In this document: positions 5,063-5,377 of the stretch, piece after piece
Position numbering within the stretch: position 1 is the first letter of the stretch
Layout: each line of letters opens with the position of its first letter
NCBI GenBank assembly: GCA_016200785.1
Contig: JACQED010000149.1
Coordinates: forward strand, 1-5,377
From: Chloroflexota bacterium
GTDB lineage: Bacteria; Chloroflexota; Anaerolineae; Anaerolineales; JACQED01
Length of the DNA: 5,377 nucleotides
Direction of reading: 5' to 3'
Notes under the pieces: model-generated
What the model was told of the DNA's origin: nothing
The model's input: only the letters and a program-made list of their open reading frames with translations
Database searches by the model: none
Made by a program: the position numbers and the translations under genes

Positions 5063-5377
5063 ATGCCCAACCAACTGTCCACCCTACACTGTCCCCGTTG
5101 CGGCAACATCAATCCCTACGCCGCTGACAAGTGTTTGAAGTGCAACTTCGCTCTCGCCCCGGTGCGCGATCTGCTGGCCGGTCGTGCGGCCAAGCCTGCG
5201 GAGCAGGAAACGCCCCAGCCCAGGCCCAAGACGCCCGCGCCGCCTTTGCCCAATCTCCCGGCACGACCGGAGAAGAAGGAATTTGGAAGCTGTTATGTGG
5301 ACAGTTGGAGTTTTCTGATTCGAGGCATGGGGGATCGGGCTATCGAGATTGCTGGACACTTCTTCAATCTGTTGAGC
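5063..5377 (+). CDS. Zinc-ribbon protein of unknown function, 3'-truncated by window edge
   Basis: The first 105 residues are present and the frame is open at the right edge. The N-terminus holds a four-cysteine zinc ribbon, C10-P-R-C13 and C24-L-K-C27. A proline/lysine-rich linker (about 43-72) follows, then the start of another region (FGSCYVDSWSFLIRGM, 74-89) with an amphipathic stretch DRAIEIAGHFFNLL (91-104). I do not recognise that region. The architecture (zinc ribbon, Pro-rich linker, main domain) is common in Chloroflexota and other Gram-positive-like bacteria, where the second part may be a membrane or catalytic domain. I chose ATG 5063 because AAGGGGGG (5048-5055) lies 7 bases upstream; the in-frame ATG at 5045 would put that site inside the gene. 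It has its own extended -10 promoter. Real gene likely, function open. Confidence 0.75.
   Translation, partial: MPNQLSTLHCPRCGNINPYAADKCLKCNFALAPVRDLLAGRAAKPAEQETPQPRPKTPAPPLPNLPARPEKKEFGSCYVDSWSFLIRGMGDRAIEIAGHFFNLLS

Noticed and set aside
1..5377. tRNA/rRNA genes, CRISPR array, insertion sequence or phage genes
   Set aside because: Read on both strands, no regularly spaced repeats, transposase motifs, terminal inverted repeats or tRNA-like cloverleaf were found.

Overview
The window is GC-rich, with strong G/C preference at third codon positions. It carries seven protein-coding genes (five complete, two cut by the window edges) packed with short spacers or 4-base overlaps. No RNA gene, mobile element or CRISPR array is visible. 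Gene content and style fit a free-living bacterium, and I would guess Chloroflexota (Anaerolineae-like). The grounds are an OmpR-type regulator of the 'VILVESE...LDVSSLKTSG' kind, a bacterial HET-C-like protein, and extended -10 promoters of the TGCTAnnnT form. This is inference from remembered family resemblance, not a search result.

Left part (1-1191, minus strand): an atypical OmpR/PhoB-family response regulator (529-1191) is followed 11 bases later by a HET-C-like protein that runs off the left edge (1-517). The pair looks like one operon, driven by a good sigma70-type promoter at 1268-1296. The mRNA would begin with a stem-loop. The HET-C-like gene has no stop inside the window and is easily missed, because the antisense strand is also open there.

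Divergent intergenic region (1192-1392): it holds the regulator promoter, the oppositely directed promoter of the next operon, and AT-rich dyads between them. The rightward promoter places its start point almost on the ATG of the kinase gene, so that mRNA is probably leaderless.

Middle part (1393-4342, plus strand): a three-gene operon joined by 4-base start/stop overlaps. It encodes a PfkB-family (Mak32-like) sugar kinase, an M20-family metallopeptidase, and a lipoprotein of the phosphodiester glycosidase (NAGPA) family. The overlaps argue for coordinated expression, but a shared pathway cannot be proved from sequence.

Right part (4343-5377): a COG2236-type phosphoribosyltransferase (4367-4873, minus) converges on the lipoprotein gene with only 24 bases between stops. 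Its promoter region is divergent with that of a zinc-ribbon protein (5063 to the right edge). The two promoters share the element TTGTGCTACnCT in opposite orientation.

The most interesting points are the regulator with degenerate phosphorylation pocket coupled to a HET-C-like protein, its structured leader with two usable start codons, the likely leaderless kinase mRNA, and the unusual PRPP loop of the phosphoribosyltransferase. No clearly new defence or mobile system is visible.
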